Made by a program: the position numbers and the translations under genes. A stretch of 64,000 bases of DNA from Acinetobacter equi. Its GTDB lineage: Bacteria; Pseudomonadota; Gammaproteobacteria; Pseudomonadales; Moraxellaceae. Positions within the stretch are counted from its first letter, which is position 1; every line of letters begins with the position of its first letter. The notes beneath the pieces are model-generated. The model was given only the letters and a program-made list of their open reading frames with translations. It was not told the DNA's origin and did no database searches. Of the stretch, positions 45,727 to 56,063 are shown in pieces. The DNA is taken from positions 2,418,001-2,482,000 of the forward strand of contig NZ_CP012808.1 in NCBI RefSeq assembly GCF_001307195.1, given 5' to 3'.

Positions 45727-45755
45727 AAATACGCACTATTTTCTTCTTTGACAAG
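45727..45755 (-). promoter_or_regulatory. Likely promoter of the aroG leader
   Basis: On the minus strand TTGTCA (45755-45750) is separated by 17 nt from TATTTT (45732-45727). Transcription would start near 45720, about 27 nt before the leader peptide ATG. Confidence 0.55.
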
Positions 45756-45853
45756 TAAATTTTTATATTTTTTTCAAAAAACAAGGTAATCATTTTAATT
45801 TTATTAATTTCAACAAATTATTTTAAATAACCTAATATTCTAAAATACTTTTA

Positions 45854-45890
45854 AATAAAAAAGAGTACACAATGTACTCTTTTTTATTTT
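45854..45890. terminator. Terminator downstream of the 45.9-46.6 kb gene
   Basis: AAATAAAAAAGAGTACA and TGTACTCTTTTTTATTT form a perfect long stem with a three-base loop, 21 nt after the stop of the minus-strand gene ending at 45911. Confidence 0.9.
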
Positions 45891-45910
45891 CTCAACACAT
45901 TTTAAAAATA

Positions 45911-46621
45911 TTATTCAAAACCATTCACTTTTAAACGTTCACGAGTCGATTCAATATTCTCTTTTAATTCATCGACCAATACTTGTGGTACTTTTGAGTT
46001 TGTTAAATAGTTAAAAATATCTATCCCCATTTCATAAGCTTGTACAGTGACTGCATACTCACCATTTGCTTTCGCTGCTGACAATTTTATATCTTGAGGA
46101 AAATCAGGGAAAAATTCAGTGAAATCTTCCGGTTTTTCTGTACCTAAATAAGTAAATACTCGCCACTCATTATTATCTAAATTACGAACAAAAATAAGGT
46201 CTGTTTGGCTTTCATATTTTTTACCGAAAATAGTATCTTTTGATATCCAAGGAACAATACACACTTCACCTAAAGGCAAAACAAAATTTGCTTTAGGATT
46301 TTGCAATTCTAAACCCTCATTTTTATATTGCTCACTTTTTGTTAAGCTTTGTTGGAATTGAATTGCCAGCTGATATTCCTGATCATTCATCCAGTCACCA
46401 GTGTAGTAAGTACTTTCAGGATGCTTATCTTTAAATAATCGGCTATATTCATTTTTTTCTAAAAATTGATGTAATTGTTCAGCATTACCTGTTTTAGAAA
46501 TAGAATTTAATTCTGTTACATACTGATTAAACTGAGAATAGCTTTTTTCACATTGCAAATCTTCTGCTTGTGACACACCATGAATTGAAAGACCAACTAA
46601 AAGAGCAATTAATTTTTTCAT
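45911..46621 (-). CDS. Periplasmic protein of unknown function
   Basis: The frame is open upstream, but the ATG at 46621 gives a good signal peptide (MKKLIALLVGLSIHGVSQA) and a 236-residue precursor. The mature protein has two cysteines far apart (LQCEKSY and GEVCIVPW), which could form a disulfide, and is otherwise an acidic soluble protein with aromatic-rich stretches (YYTGDWMNDQEYQLAIQF). I do not recognise the family. Monocistronic, with a strong terminator. Confidence 0.65.
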   Translation of the reverse strand: MKKLIALLVGLSIHGVSQAEDLQCEKSYSQFNQYVTELNSISKTGNAEQLHQFLEKNEYSRLFKDKHPESTYYTGDWMNDQEYQLAIQFQQSLTKSEQYKNEGLELQNPKANFVLPLGEVCIVPWISKDTIFGKKYESQTDLIFVRNLDNNEWRVFTYLGTEKPEDFTEFFPDFPQDIKLSAAKANGEYAVTVQAYEMGIDIFNYLTNSKVPQVLVDELKENIESTRERLKVNGFE

Positions 46622-46736
46622 TATATTAAACCACGTATTAAATCCCATAAGAAAGATACAGCATTCTTCTGTTTTAGCAAATATTTCAACTGATCCTAAA
46701 CAGCTTCATCTAAAACATCAAAGATATTTTAGAAAC

Positions 46737-46768
46737 AAAAAAGGCATCCTTGAAATAAATGATGCCTT
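46737..46768 (-). terminator. Terminator of frmA
   Basis: On the minus strand AAGGCATC pairs with GATGCCTT (46741-46748 / 46761-46768) and a T-rich run follows, about 35 nt after the frmA stop. Confidence 0.75.
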
Positions 46769-46803
46769 CTGATTCAAAGAAAAATTAATTTCCTAAAAAT
46801 CTA

Positions 46804-47961
<1,158 letters not shown>

Positions 47962-48178
47962 TTACAGCACAAAATTGTCTTTTAATGAATTACACAATTT
48001 GGTTTGTAAAACTCTGCCCTCACAGTATCGCAATTTTATTCTGAGTTTCAACCATTAATTGATTTACTCTTTTAAATAGAAGTTTAATGATTTATAAAAT
48101 TGATGTAATGTTAAATAAAATGTAGTTTTATATGACGTATTTAAATAATAACTTTTATAATAGGATATCCCTTCACAA

Positions 48179-49651
48179 ATGAATCCTCAGACCAATAATT
48201 CATCTTTTGAACATACACATTGGTTTCATGAAATAGATTTCCAAACCAAAGTTACACAAGGCTTAACAGCTTACTTAGCCTTAAATGAAGCCTTTTTAAG
48301 TATTGCATCTAGAAGACATATTATTACCACAGCTAAACACCGTATAGACTTACAATATTACATTTGGGAAAATGATGCCATTGGGCAATTATTACTTGCA
48401 GATTTATTACATGCAGCAGATCGTGGTGTCAAAGTTCGCTTATTAATTGATGATCAAAACGGAACTCAATTAGATCAATCTTTACGTCAACTTAGTTTGC
48501 ACCCTAATTTTCAAATAAAACTCTTTAATCCATATAGATTTAGAAAACTTCGGATTATTGACTATATTTTCCGCTTTAAGCATATTAACCATCGTATGCA
48601 CAATAAACTTATTATTGGTGATGGGCAACTTGCCGTCACAGGTGGGCGTAATATTAGTCGAGAATATTTTGATGCAAGTGAAAACTTTCAATTTACCGAT
48701 TTAGATATCCTGTTTTTTGGTGCAGCAGCTCAACAAGCAAATGCGCTATTTTATAATTTTTGGGAAGATGAGCTGAGTGTTTCAGTCTCTAAAATACTAT
48801 CTAAAGGTAGTTCGGAAGAATTACAAGAATTAAGAAATCAATATGAATTAAGTGAATTACGTAGAACGCAACATCAAAGACAAATTGATGAAGCTGAAAA
48901 CTATATACACATGCTGCTAAAAACAAAGCCTGTGCAATGGGTAAATGCAGAATTTATAGGTGATTCCCCAAACAAAATCCGAGGTCAAGCAAGCAAAGAT
49001 GAGTTAATCGCTGAACAATTTTTTAAAATCATGGGGCCTCCAGAAAGCCAATTAGAACTAGTTTCCGCTTATTTTGTTCCTAAAAAAAGAGGGCTAAACT
49101 TTTTTAAGGAATTGATTCAAAATAATATTAAAATTCGTGTTTTAACAAATTCATATTTAGCTAATGATGTCCCAGTAGTTCATGCATTTTATCAAAAATA
49201 TCGAAAAGAACTATTAGCTTCAGGCGTTAAACTTTATGAATTTAAGCCATATATTCAACGAAAAAAACGAACGTGGTATGAAATTATTACAGGTAATGTA
49301 ATTCCTGCAAAAGGAAAAAATGCCTCTCGTTTACATGCTAAGTTTTTTGATTTAGATGGTGTGGTATTTATAGGTTCCTTTAATTTTGATCCTAGATCTG
49401 CACATTTAAATACTGAGGTTGGTCTAATCATTAAGTCACAACAATTACAGCAAGAACTTTCTCAAACATTAGATCAACATCTACCAACTGTTGCATATGA
49501 ATTACAACTAAATACTGAAGGTAGAATTATTTGGCTTGAATATAAAGAAGATGGTTCAACCACTACACACAACCAAGAACCGCATACAACAAAATTTCAA
49601 CGATTTGTAATTAAATTAGTATCTTTTCTACCTATTGAATGGATGGTGTAA
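48179..49651 (+). CDS. ClsC-like phospholipase D family protein (cardiolipin synthase)
   Basis: This 490-residue protein has two PLD catalytic motifs: HRMHNKLIIGDGQLAVTGGRN and SRLHAKFFDLDGVVFIGSFNFDPRS. Early motifs such as IDLQYYIWENDAIGQLLL and the length match E. coli ClsC (YmdC), which makes cardiolipin from phosphatidylethanolamine and phosphatidylglycerol. There is no N-terminal membrane helix, as in ClsC. Monocistronic. The substrate in this organism is inferred. Confidence 0.88.
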   Translation: MNPQTNNSSFEHTHWFHEIDFQTKVTQGLTAYLALNEAFLSIASRRHIITTAKHRIDLQYYIWENDAIGQLLLADLLHAADRGVKVRLLIDDQNGTQLDQSLRQLSLHPNFQIKLFNPYRFRKLRIIDYIFRFKHINHRMHNKLIIGDGQLAVTGGRNISREYFDASENFQFTDLDILFFGAAAQQANALFYNFWEDELSVSVSKILSKGSSEELQELRNQYELSELRRTQHQRQIDEAENYIHMLLKTKPVQWVNAEFIGDSPNKIRGQASKDELIAEQFFKIMGPPESQLELVSAYFVPKKRGLNFFKELIQNNIKIRVLTNSYLANDVPVVHAFYQKYRKELLASGVKLYEFKPYIQRKKRTWYEIITGNVIPAKGKNASRLHAKFFDLDGVVFIGSFNFDPRSAHLNTEVGLIIKSQQLQQELSQTLDQHLPTVAYELQLNTEGRIIWLEYKEDGSTTTHNQEPHTTKFQRFVIKLVSFLPIEWMV

Positions 49652-49818
49652 TTACAATGAAATTTCAAAACCCATGCACTCCATATTTAAATTGAATTTT
49701 CTTTATATCATCACCATTTTTTAATTAGTTTATTTTTTATAAATATTTTACAGCTTTTTATAATTGCATTAAAATTCAACATATCACGCTATTTCTCCTA
49801 TTTTGTGTATCCTCCCCC

Positions 49819-50256
49819 ATGCAATTCTTTGATTTAAGTCGCCAATTTAAATTTAGTGATATTCTCACACCATATCAAACACTTTCCGATCTTGAAAAAC
49901 AAGATTGGATTTTAGCAAAAGTTCGTGTTGAATATGACTGCTTAAATGACTCTGACACAATTGAAGGTCAAGTTGTTTTAAGATCAAATCATAATATTCA
50001 AATAGAACTCGAATGGCTTATTCAAGATACTGGACACGAGCTACAAGTCTTATTTAAAGGGATTGAAATTCCAGCCAATGAAGAGACTTTGGTTACTATT
50101 AAGGGTGCTCAGTTAATCAATGAAAATCAAGAAATGTTATCATCTCAAGTTTTAGGCTTATGGATTGATGGAACGCTCTTGCCAATGTTACCCAATATTC
50201 GTAAAGAAATTAAAGCTCGCCTAAACCTTTGGGACTATGTCGAATATGATGGTTAA
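49819..50256 (+). CDS. Conserved hypothetical protein (145 aa)
   Basis: This soluble, acidic protein has no signal or membrane segment. It begins MQFFDLSRQFKFSDILTPY and ends LNLWDYVEYDG. Predicted structure by eye is mixed, with alternating beta-like stretches in the middle (VEYDCLNDSDTIEGQVVLRS, IQIELEWLIQDTG). I do not recognise the family. The CCTCCCCCATG context shows no clear ribosome site, but length, even codon use and a plausible N-terminus favour a real gene. Confidence 0.6.
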   Translation: MQFFDLSRQFKFSDILTPYQTLSDLEKQDWILAKVRVEYDCLNDSDTIEGQVVLRSNHNIQIELEWLIQDTGHELQVLFKGIEIPANEETLVTIKGAQLINENQEMLSSQVLGLWIDGTLLPMLPNIRKEIKARLNLWDYVEYDG

Positions 50257-50554
50257 ATATCTCCTCTAAATTAATATCATTACCCAAATTGCAGATAAGA
50301 AATTAACTTAAAAAAAGGACTAGAGCCATCAGTTGAGTTGCCACACCAAACTTAAAGCTCTAGACCTAATACTTGTTTAATAGTCCCTAACTATTCTGAG
50401 TAATTGATGGTTTATTGCTTAAATTTAAAGCAAATTATTGGAAATTCCTTAAACAAAGCCACCGTTTTTAAAGAATTCGAGCAACTTACTTTAGTATTTT
50501 GAAATCTTCTTTATTGCTCTTTGGTATAAATTCTCTCACTTCACTAATGTCAAA
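50257..50554. other. Non-coding spacer before the transposase relic
   Basis: About 300 nt without an ORF. An imperfect pair CTAGAGC / GCTCTAG lies about 40 nt apart near 50320-50372. It may include the decayed left end of the insertion sequence that follows, but no terminal inverted repeat was identified. Confidence 0.3.
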
Positions 50555-50960
50555 ACATTTTTCAAATGGCTAAAGCAAGATCAAAGTTCTATAGCTGTAA
50601 ATTACTTGTTGTGATGAATCAACTTGGCGAAAAATCGTTTGTTCAGCATTATCCAATCGACATGTAGCTGACATAAAAATAATGGCACATTTGAGGTCTA
50701 GAGACAAAACTTTATGCAGATCGTGGTTATATCAGCCAAAGTTTAAAAGTATATTAAAAAGATCAAGATATTGGTTCATTACTTATCATCAAAAAATCTG
50801 TAGTCTATTTAAAGGTCAATACAAATTTAGTGACGAGCAAAGTACTTAGTCTGTATGGTTTTAGATGTGATTTACGCATCGTTATGTGAATATCAACTCA
50901 CTCATCGAAATAAGCCAAAAATTCAAATTATGAAATCATTGACTTAAACAAAATTCGGGT
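50555..50960 (+). pseudogene. Decayed transposase, IS982-like
   Basis: Three frames on the plus strand carry scattered transposase pieces interrupted by stops. ARSKFYSCKLLVVMNQLGE matches the GWFYGFKLHLVIN..GE region. TKLYADRGYISQSL (~50710-50755) matches the conserved LYADRGYI DDE-domain block. DIGSLLIIKKS matches the following strand. Frameshifts and stops show a long-dead copy. No target-site duplication was found. Confidence 0.6.
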
Positions 50961-51015
50961 TACTTAATATCACTAAAGGCAAACTAAGTTTGCCTTTAAT
51001 CTTCAATCGGTGAAA

Positions 51016-52410
51016 TTACTTCACATTAGGTGAAACCATATTTTCAGGTCGTACAACTTCATCAAATTGTTCGGCAGTCACCAGACCATGTTCAACGGCA
51101 ACTTGCTTTAATGTCTTTCCTTCTTTATAGGCTGTCTTCGCTACTTTCGCAGCATTTTCATAGCCAATCACAGGATTTAGTGCTGTTACAAGCATTAATG
51201 AGTCATGTAAAAAGTGATCTATTTTTTCACGATTTGGCTCAATACCAACAGCACAATGCTCATTAAAGCTATTACAAGAATCACCCAATAATTGAATTGA
51301 TTGTAATAAATTATACGCAATTACAGGCATAAACACATTTAGCTCAAAGTTACCTGAAGCCCCTGCTACATTAATCGTTGTATCATTCCCTAAAACCTGT
51401 GCAACTACCATCGTCATTGCCTCACTTTGAGTTGGATTCACTTTACCAGGCATAATACTTGAACCAGGCTCATTTTCAGGAATTCTTAGCTCACCAAAAC
51501 CACAACGTGGTCCACTTGCTAACCACCGAATATCGTTTGCAATTTTATTTAAACTGACTGCTAAGGTTTTAAGTGCGCCCGATGCAAATACTGCCGCATC
51601 ACGTCCAGCCAATGCTTCAAACTTATTAGGTGCTGTAATAAATGGAAGCCCTGTTAATCTTGCTAATTCACTTGCAGCTTGAACTGCATAATCTGGATGT
51701 GCATTAAGTCCAGTACCCACAGCTGTACCACCGAGTGGTAGTTCATACAACCCCTCTAATGCCTGATTAAGACGTTTTAATCCATGATCTAATTGAGATA
51801 CATATCCACTAAATTCTTGTCCTAAAGTTAAAGGGGTAGCATCTTGTAAATGCGTACGACCAATTTTAACAATATCAGAAAATTCTTTTGATTTTTTATC
51901 TAATATATTACGTAAAGAGGTTACAGCAGGAATTAACAATTCATTGATTTGCAAACTTGCAGCAATATGAATTGCTGTTGGAAATGAATCATTAGTAGAT
52001 TGTGCACGATTCACATGATCATTCGGATGAACTGGTTTTTGCGAACCTAAAGCATTCCCTAATTTTTGATTTGCAATATTAGCAATCACTTCATTACAGT
52101 TCATATTACTTTGCGTACCAGAACCTGTTTGCCATACAACGAGTGGAAACTGTGCATCCCATTGACCTGAAATAACTTCATCAGCTGCACCCACAATATA
52201 ATCTGACAATTCTTTTGGAATTTGCTTTAGCTCTGCATTTGTAATTGCTGCAGCTTTTTTTACCAGTCCCATAGCACGAATCATTGGTCGAGGAAGTCTC
52301 TCTCCACCGATCTTAAAATTTTGTAAACTACGTTGTGTTTGTGCACCCCACAATGCATCACTTGGTACAGCGACTTCGCCCATTGTGTCATGTTCAATAC
52401 GTGTTTGCAT
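51016..52410 (-). CDS. fumC: Fumarate hydratase class II
   Basis: This 464-residue, iron-free fumarase of the TCA cycle has the superfamily signature [17 protein letters not shown]. It also has MNCNEVIAN, the substrate-binding NDSFPTAIH and [14 protein letters not shown] motifs, and the DLMVEMAxxG-like C-terminal region. The upstream region is shared with the divergent tus genes. A second family member, aspA, lies at 61.8 kb and is distinguished by KVNPVIPE. Confidence 0.97.
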   Translation of the reverse strand: MQTRIEHDTMGEVAVPSDALWGAQTQRSLQNFKIGGERLPRPMIRAMGLVKKAAAITNAELKQIPKELSDYIVGAADEVISGQWDAQFPLVVWQTGSGTQSNMNCNEVIANIANQKLGNALGSQKPVHPNDHVNRAQSTNDSFPTAIHIAASLQINELLIPAVTSLRNILDKKSKEFSDIVKIGRTHLQDATPLTLGQEFSGYVSQLDHGLKRLNQALEGLYELPLGGTAVGTGLNAHPDYAVQAASELARLTGLPFITAPNKFEALAGRDAAVFASGALKTLAVSLNKIANDIRWLASGPRCGFGELRIPENEPGSSIMPGKVNPTQSEAMTMVVAQVLGNDTTINVAGASGNFELNVFMPVIAYNLLQSIQLLGDSCNSFNEHCAVGIEPNREKIDHFLHDSLMLVTALNPVIGYENAAKVAKTAYKEGKTLKQVAVEHGLVTAEQFDEVVRPENMVSPNVK

Positions 52411-52762
52411 GGTTAACCTCTAAGTCCTTATTCATTGTGTGGCTCTAGCTAAAACAACATGCTATGGCTATTTCTTCATGTTATGAAATTTAATTCATTT
52501 TGTAAATGATAATTATTTCCATTAATTATAGAAAGTTTTAATTATCTTTATTGATATTGTCACATCTTTTGGTAAAACACTCATTCATATAAAATAATTG
52601 AATAGATTATCATCTAAAATAAAATCTAAGTCTTCAAATACTCAGTTAAAACAACCTAAGACCTAAAATGCTTCATCCACCTATTATTAAAATCATTGTA
52701 TACTAGCGGCTATTCTGAAGTCCGTATGTTTCCTATATGAAACATCTTTTTAGTGAATATTC
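52411..52762. other. Divergent intergenic region fumC / tusD
   Basis: About 350 nt separate the two divergent units. A good -10-like TATACT lies at 52699-52704, about 60 nt before tusD; a matching -35 is not evident. No ORF or strong hairpin was seen. Confidence 0.35.
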
Positions 52763-53131
52763 ATGAACACCTTATTACTAATTACCTCTGCACCTACATC
52801 AATTCATGCTTGGCATGCTTTTAGGCTAGCTCAAGCATTGAAAGCAAAAAATGAAAGCTTTCGAGTATTCTTCTATCAAGATGGGGTCTATGTTGCGAAT
52901 GATTTACAATGGGTGCCTGATGATCAGAGAAATTTAAAAGAACAATGGCAACAACTAGATATTCGCTTGCCAGTTTGTGTGAGTGCCGCCTTATCTCGAG
53001 GAATCACTGATAGCGAAAATGCAAAGCGACATAAAATCAGCCAACACAATCTAGCAAATGGTTTTGAACTTGTTGGACTAGGTGAACTTGCTGATGCTGT
53101 ACAAACTGCTAATCGCTTAATTCAATTTTAA
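52763..53131 (+). CDS. tusD: Sulfurtransferase TusD (DsrE family)
   Basis: This 122-residue subunit of the TusBCD complex passes sulfur from TusA to TusE for 2-thiouridine at the tRNA wobble base. The active cysteine is in LPVCVSAALSRGI (~residue 77). The N-terminal LLLITSAPTSIHAWHAFRLAQAL is the DsrE fold pattern. It is first of four contiguous genes in the order tusD-tusC-tusB-tusE. Confidence 0.93.
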   Translation: MNTLLLITSAPTSIHAWHAFRLAQALKAKNESFRVFFYQDGVYVANDLQWVPDDQRNLKEQWQQLDIRLPVCVSAALSRGITDSENAKRHKISQHNLANGFELVGLGELADAVQTANRLIQF

Positions 53132-53168
53132 TTTTTTCTAAATCTGTTGTATTTCAAAGGTAATTTAA

Positions 53169-53519
53169 GTGAAATCTGTACTGGTTATATTAACAAAATC
53201 TAATTTAAATAGTTTACAGGTACATGAAAGCTTATCTGCAACTATGGTGTTGGCGACATTTGGTTGTGAAGTTAAAGTTCTACTACAAGATGCGGCATTA
53301 TCATTATTAAAATCAGATATTCAATTTAATACACTTAAACATGCCTTTAAACTGGCATCTAATATGGTTGATAGCTTTGAGTTCTATGATTTAAGCCCAA
53401 TTTATATAGAAGAGAAATACCAGAATTCCCCTTATATCGTAGATGCCCAACAAGAAATTGAATTTATAAATTTAAGTTCAAATTTCATTGAACAATTTGA
53501 TCATATTTTATATTGGTAA
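53169..53519 (+). CDS. tusC: Sulfurtransferase complex subunit TusC (DsrF)
   Basis: This 116-residue DsrE/F-fold protein starts at a GTG with AAAGG upstream. The pattern VLVILTKSNLNSLQVHESLSATMVLATFG and the central VKVLLQDAAL correspond to TusC. It has no catalytic role of its own in the complex as known, but contributes to the hexamer. Overall similarity is weaker than for TusD; context strongly supports the call. Confidence 0.85.
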   Translation: MKSVLVILTKSNLNSLQVHESLSATMVLATFGCEVKVLLQDAALSLLKSDIQFNTLKHAFKLASNMVDSFEFYDLSPIYIEEKYQNSPYIVDAQQEIEFINLSSNFIEQFDHILYW

Positions 53520-53536
53520 GCTTTGAGAATTATAGT

Positions 53537-53815
53537 ATGTCTACACTTTTTTTAATTCAATCAGATTTTACCGCAACACCTCAGGCGATTGAAAAATTAA
53601 AAATGATGTATTGTCCTGAAGACGTCATTATTCTTATGGGCGATGCAGTTCAATTTTATGCAAATACATTTTTACAGGCATTGCCTAAAATTTATCTGCT
53701 TGAAGCGGATGCTGAAAGTTTAAATTCCTTAAACATCCCCAATATTGAAATTATTCAATACCATGATTTTGCAGAAATTTGTTTACAGCATACGCGCTGT
53801 ATTAGTTTAAAGTAA
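53537..53815 (+). CDS. tusB: Sulfurtransferase complex subunit TusB (DsrH)
   Basis: The frame opens earlier within tusC, but the ATG at 53537 (MSTLFLIQSDF) is the natural start and gives 92 residues, usual for TusB. It has VIILMGDAVQFY and HTRCISL at the end, as in DsrH proteins. The gene lies between tusC and tusE. Confidence 0.85.
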   Translation: MSTLFLIQSDFTATPQAIEKLKMMYCPEDVIILMGDAVQFYANTFLQALPKIYLLEADAESLNSLNIPNIEIIQYHDFAEICLQHTRCISLK

Positions 53816-53828
53816 GTTTGAGATCAAT

Positions 53829-54140
53829 ATGAATTTAGAACTCGATCAAGATGGTCATTTGGTTGATTACACCATTTGGAATGAACAAGTTGCTCAAGCA
53901 TTAGCACAATCTCTATCTTTAGAATTAACACCTTGGCATTTCGAAATATTAAATGCTGTTCGCCAATTTTATCAACAATTTGGACATTCTCCTGCAACAC
54001 GACCACTGATTAAATTCCTAACAAAAACAATTGGTTCTGAAATTAATAATGCAGTATTACAAGAGAGATTTAATACTGGATTAGTTGCTCGTCATTTAAG
54101 TCGCTTAGCTGGTATTCCTAAACCACCCAATTGTTTATGA
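53829..54140 (+). CDS. tusE: Sulfur carrier TusE (DsrC)
   Basis: This 103-residue DsrC-family protein accepts sulfur from TusD and interacts with MnmA. The strong family markers are DQDGHLVDYTIWNEQVAQAL, LTPWHFEILNAVRQFY and the C-terminal RLAGIPKPPNCL with the penultimate catalytic cysteine. The second DsrC cysteine is absent, as in TusE. It converges on the next gene with a 6-nt overlap of the ends. Confidence 0.95.
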   Translation: MNLELDQDGHLVDYTIWNEQVAQALAQSLSLELTPWHFEILNAVRQFYQQFGHSPATRPLIKFLTKTIGSEINNAVLQERFNTGLVARHLSRLAGIPKPPNCL

Positions 54141-54509
54141 TTCACATTCAATAGAATTTTGATCTATATCTAAAATAGTCTTAATTTCCTCAGGTTGAAA
54201 TACTTTACTTAACTCAGAAGTCAGATTAAGTATTAGTGTTGCACCCTGAGTTATTTCAAAAAGTTTTCTTGTATTTATAGTGATATATTCTATATTTTCA
54301 CCAATATCTTGCAAAATTGTATCTAATTTCAAAAAAAATGGAATAGCTTGATCACCTTCAGGAGTTTCAAATATTCTAAATTGAATTTTATTTTCATCAT
54401 TTTTGATACCCAAACAATATATTTCAGTCTCCAAAAGCTGATCAATAAAATCTGGAATTACATTATAGTCATTTTGTGTTTGTTGGAATAAAGATTCTAG
54501 ATCTTGCAT
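54135..54509 (-). CDS. SseB-domain protein
   Basis: The ATG at 54509 gives a 124-residue protein starting MQDLESLFQQTQNDYN. It has the pattern of the SseB N-terminal domain: DFIDQLLETEIYCLG, FETPEGDQAIPFFLKLDTI, TINTRKLFEITQGATLILNL and VFQPEEIKTILD. The longer open frame to 54620 is less likely. Enhanced serine sensitivity B proteins are poorly understood, and the domain is found in many bacteria in varied contexts. It overlaps tusE by 6 nt in convergent orientation. Confidence 0.6.
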   Translation of the reverse strand: MQDLESLFQQTQNDYNVIPDFIDQLLETEIYCLGIKNDENKIQFRIFETPEGDQAIPFFLKLDTILQDIGENIEYITINTRKLFEITQGATLILNLTSELSKVFQPEEIKTILDIDQNSIECES

Positions 54510-54629
54510 TGTATAAGTCACTCTTTTTAGTATTTCAATTTCAGTGTGAATTATTTCACAAAATTTCTTTTTTTTCTTACTTATATTAGTGTTTGTAGTA
54601 AAACACCATATTATTACCATAATACCTGA

Positions 54630-54790
54630 CTCGGACTTTTAAAACCCAGTCTTTTCCTCGGTTACGATATTACCCAGCAAGGATTTTGAAGATTTTCAGG
54701 CGACTAATCAGAAAGCTTCTTTGAATCGATGTATTTCATTCAAAGATTATTCACGAATATTTAGGATTTTCCGATCTAAATAATCAAGAA
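54630..54790 (-). pseudogene. Relic of an IS5-like transposase (left of fimbrial locus)
   Basis: On the minus strand, MKYIDSKKLSD is followed after a stop by pieces of the C-terminal end, K-I-L-A-x-stop-YRNRGK. The same two ends are present in the plus-strand relic at 60.4-60.9 kb (MKCIDSKKLSE and KILAERYRNRGK). Upstream bases also align (TGATTATTT through AAATATTC). The interior of the element is deleted here. It marks one side of the fimbrial region. Confidence 0.6.
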
Positions 54791-54915
54791 AACAATAAAT
54801 TTAGGCAGCCCTCATCACCAAGTTATCACTTAAATTTAAGTCAATTAGAAAAAATAGTCTTTTCAATTATTTATGCTACAAAGCCATTTTATATAACATC
54901 AATTGACACAATAAT

Positions 54916-56058
54916 TTACTGATAATTTACTTCTATTGTCGCTGTTGCATTAGCTGTTCCAGGTGTAGATTGAGAACTTGGCAATATTCTATAGTAACGA
55001 GCATCAAAATTAATAAAATCACTTGATACCTCTCCCACAGCATTTGCCACACCATTCGTCATAACACCAAATTGTACAGGTTCATAATTCCCATTCGATT
55101 GTTGAAATGGTAAAGATCTAAGTTGTAATGCGTATCCTTTGGCAGCATCACTTCCTGTCAATTGAATAAGCCCCTGTGAAGAATTTGATGTTTCAGGGGT
55201 ATTCGTATCAATTTTATATGTTACAGCAGCACCAGTTTGACATCTTAAGCCAATTTTAAAATTAACAGAATTAGTTACGCCCCCTACAGCAGAACTTGTA
55301 AAATCAAAACCTGACTTTTCACCTAAATCAATAGTTTTATAACGGTCAGCTGACTCTACGGCACATGTTTTGACAGAAAATGCTATTTCATAAATAAATA
55401 AGCGAACATTAACATCGAGAGAATTTGATTGCGGCGAATCTCTATCAACAAAATTAAAATAAATATCATTTAATGTGCCGCCAGTTCCCCAAACAGTACT
55501 TGCTCTTGTTGCAGGACCAGTTTGATATCCTTGTAAAGATACAGAGTTTACATTTAGAGTACTTAAGTTAATTTCTACTGGATTAGTTGGTGAAGCATTT
55601 TCAGCCAAAATAAATGGTGTTCCAGATACAGATTGACCATGGCCAACTTGTCCAAAATGAAGCACCTCACCTGTTGGAGTTGTATATGCCATTTCTATAG
55701 AATAGAAAGATGTATTATTCGTATCTTGTAAATAAGGATATCCTGGAAATCTTTTATCAGGATTTCTAACCATTTGTAATCGTGGAGTTACCTTGATTGG
55801 CGCAGTGCAAATCAACCCCCATTGTGGAGCTGCTCCACCATATGGTGCTGTTGTAATATTAGCTAAAGAAAAGTTTACAGGTGCAGGGTATTGATCATTA
55901 TTCACCCCCACTAAATTTGTTGCCGTACCAATTTCAACAGAGGGATTATGTTCACTACCCGATTTCCACGTACATGAAAAAGCTTCAGCAGTATCTATAG
56001 ATAGTACAGTTGTTCCTACTAGACCCCAAAATATTAAACTCGTCTTATTTCTTTTCAT
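54916..56058 (-). CDS. Fimbrial tip adhesin
   Basis: This 380-residue secreted protein has a signal peptide ending AEAFS and a two-domain layout. The N-terminal receptor-binding-type domain (~25-230) contains FSCTWKSG and GLICTAPIKV cysteines. The C-terminal domain (~235-380) is a pilin domain with CAVESADRYKTIDLG, FKIGLRCQTG and a final beta-strand ending ATATIEVNYQ, suited to donor-strand exchange. It is the last gene of the pilin-chaperone-usher-adhesin operon. An in-frame ATG 18 nt upstream overlaps the usher gene; 56058 lies 5 nt after its stop. The ligand is unknown. Confidence 0.85.
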   Translation of the reverse strand: MKRNKTSLIFWGLVGTTVLSIDTAEAFSCTWKSGSEHNPSVEIGTATNLVGVNNDQYPAPVNFSLANITTAPYGGAAPQWGLICTAPIKVTPRLQMVRNPDKRFPGYPYLQDTNNTSFYSIEMAYTTPTGEVLHFGQVGHGQSVSGTPFILAENASPTNPVEINLSTLNVNSVSLQGYQTGPATRASTVWGTGGTLNDIYFNFVDRDSPQSNSLDVNVRLFIYEIAFSVKTCAVESADRYKTIDLGEKSGFDFTSSAVGGVTNSVNFKIGLRCQTGAAVTYKIDTNTPETSNSSQGLIQLTGSDAAKGYALQLRSLPFQQSNGNYEPVQFGVMTNGVANAVGEVSSDFINFDARYYRILPSSQSTPGTANATATIEVNYQ

Positions 56059-56063
56059 TAGCT

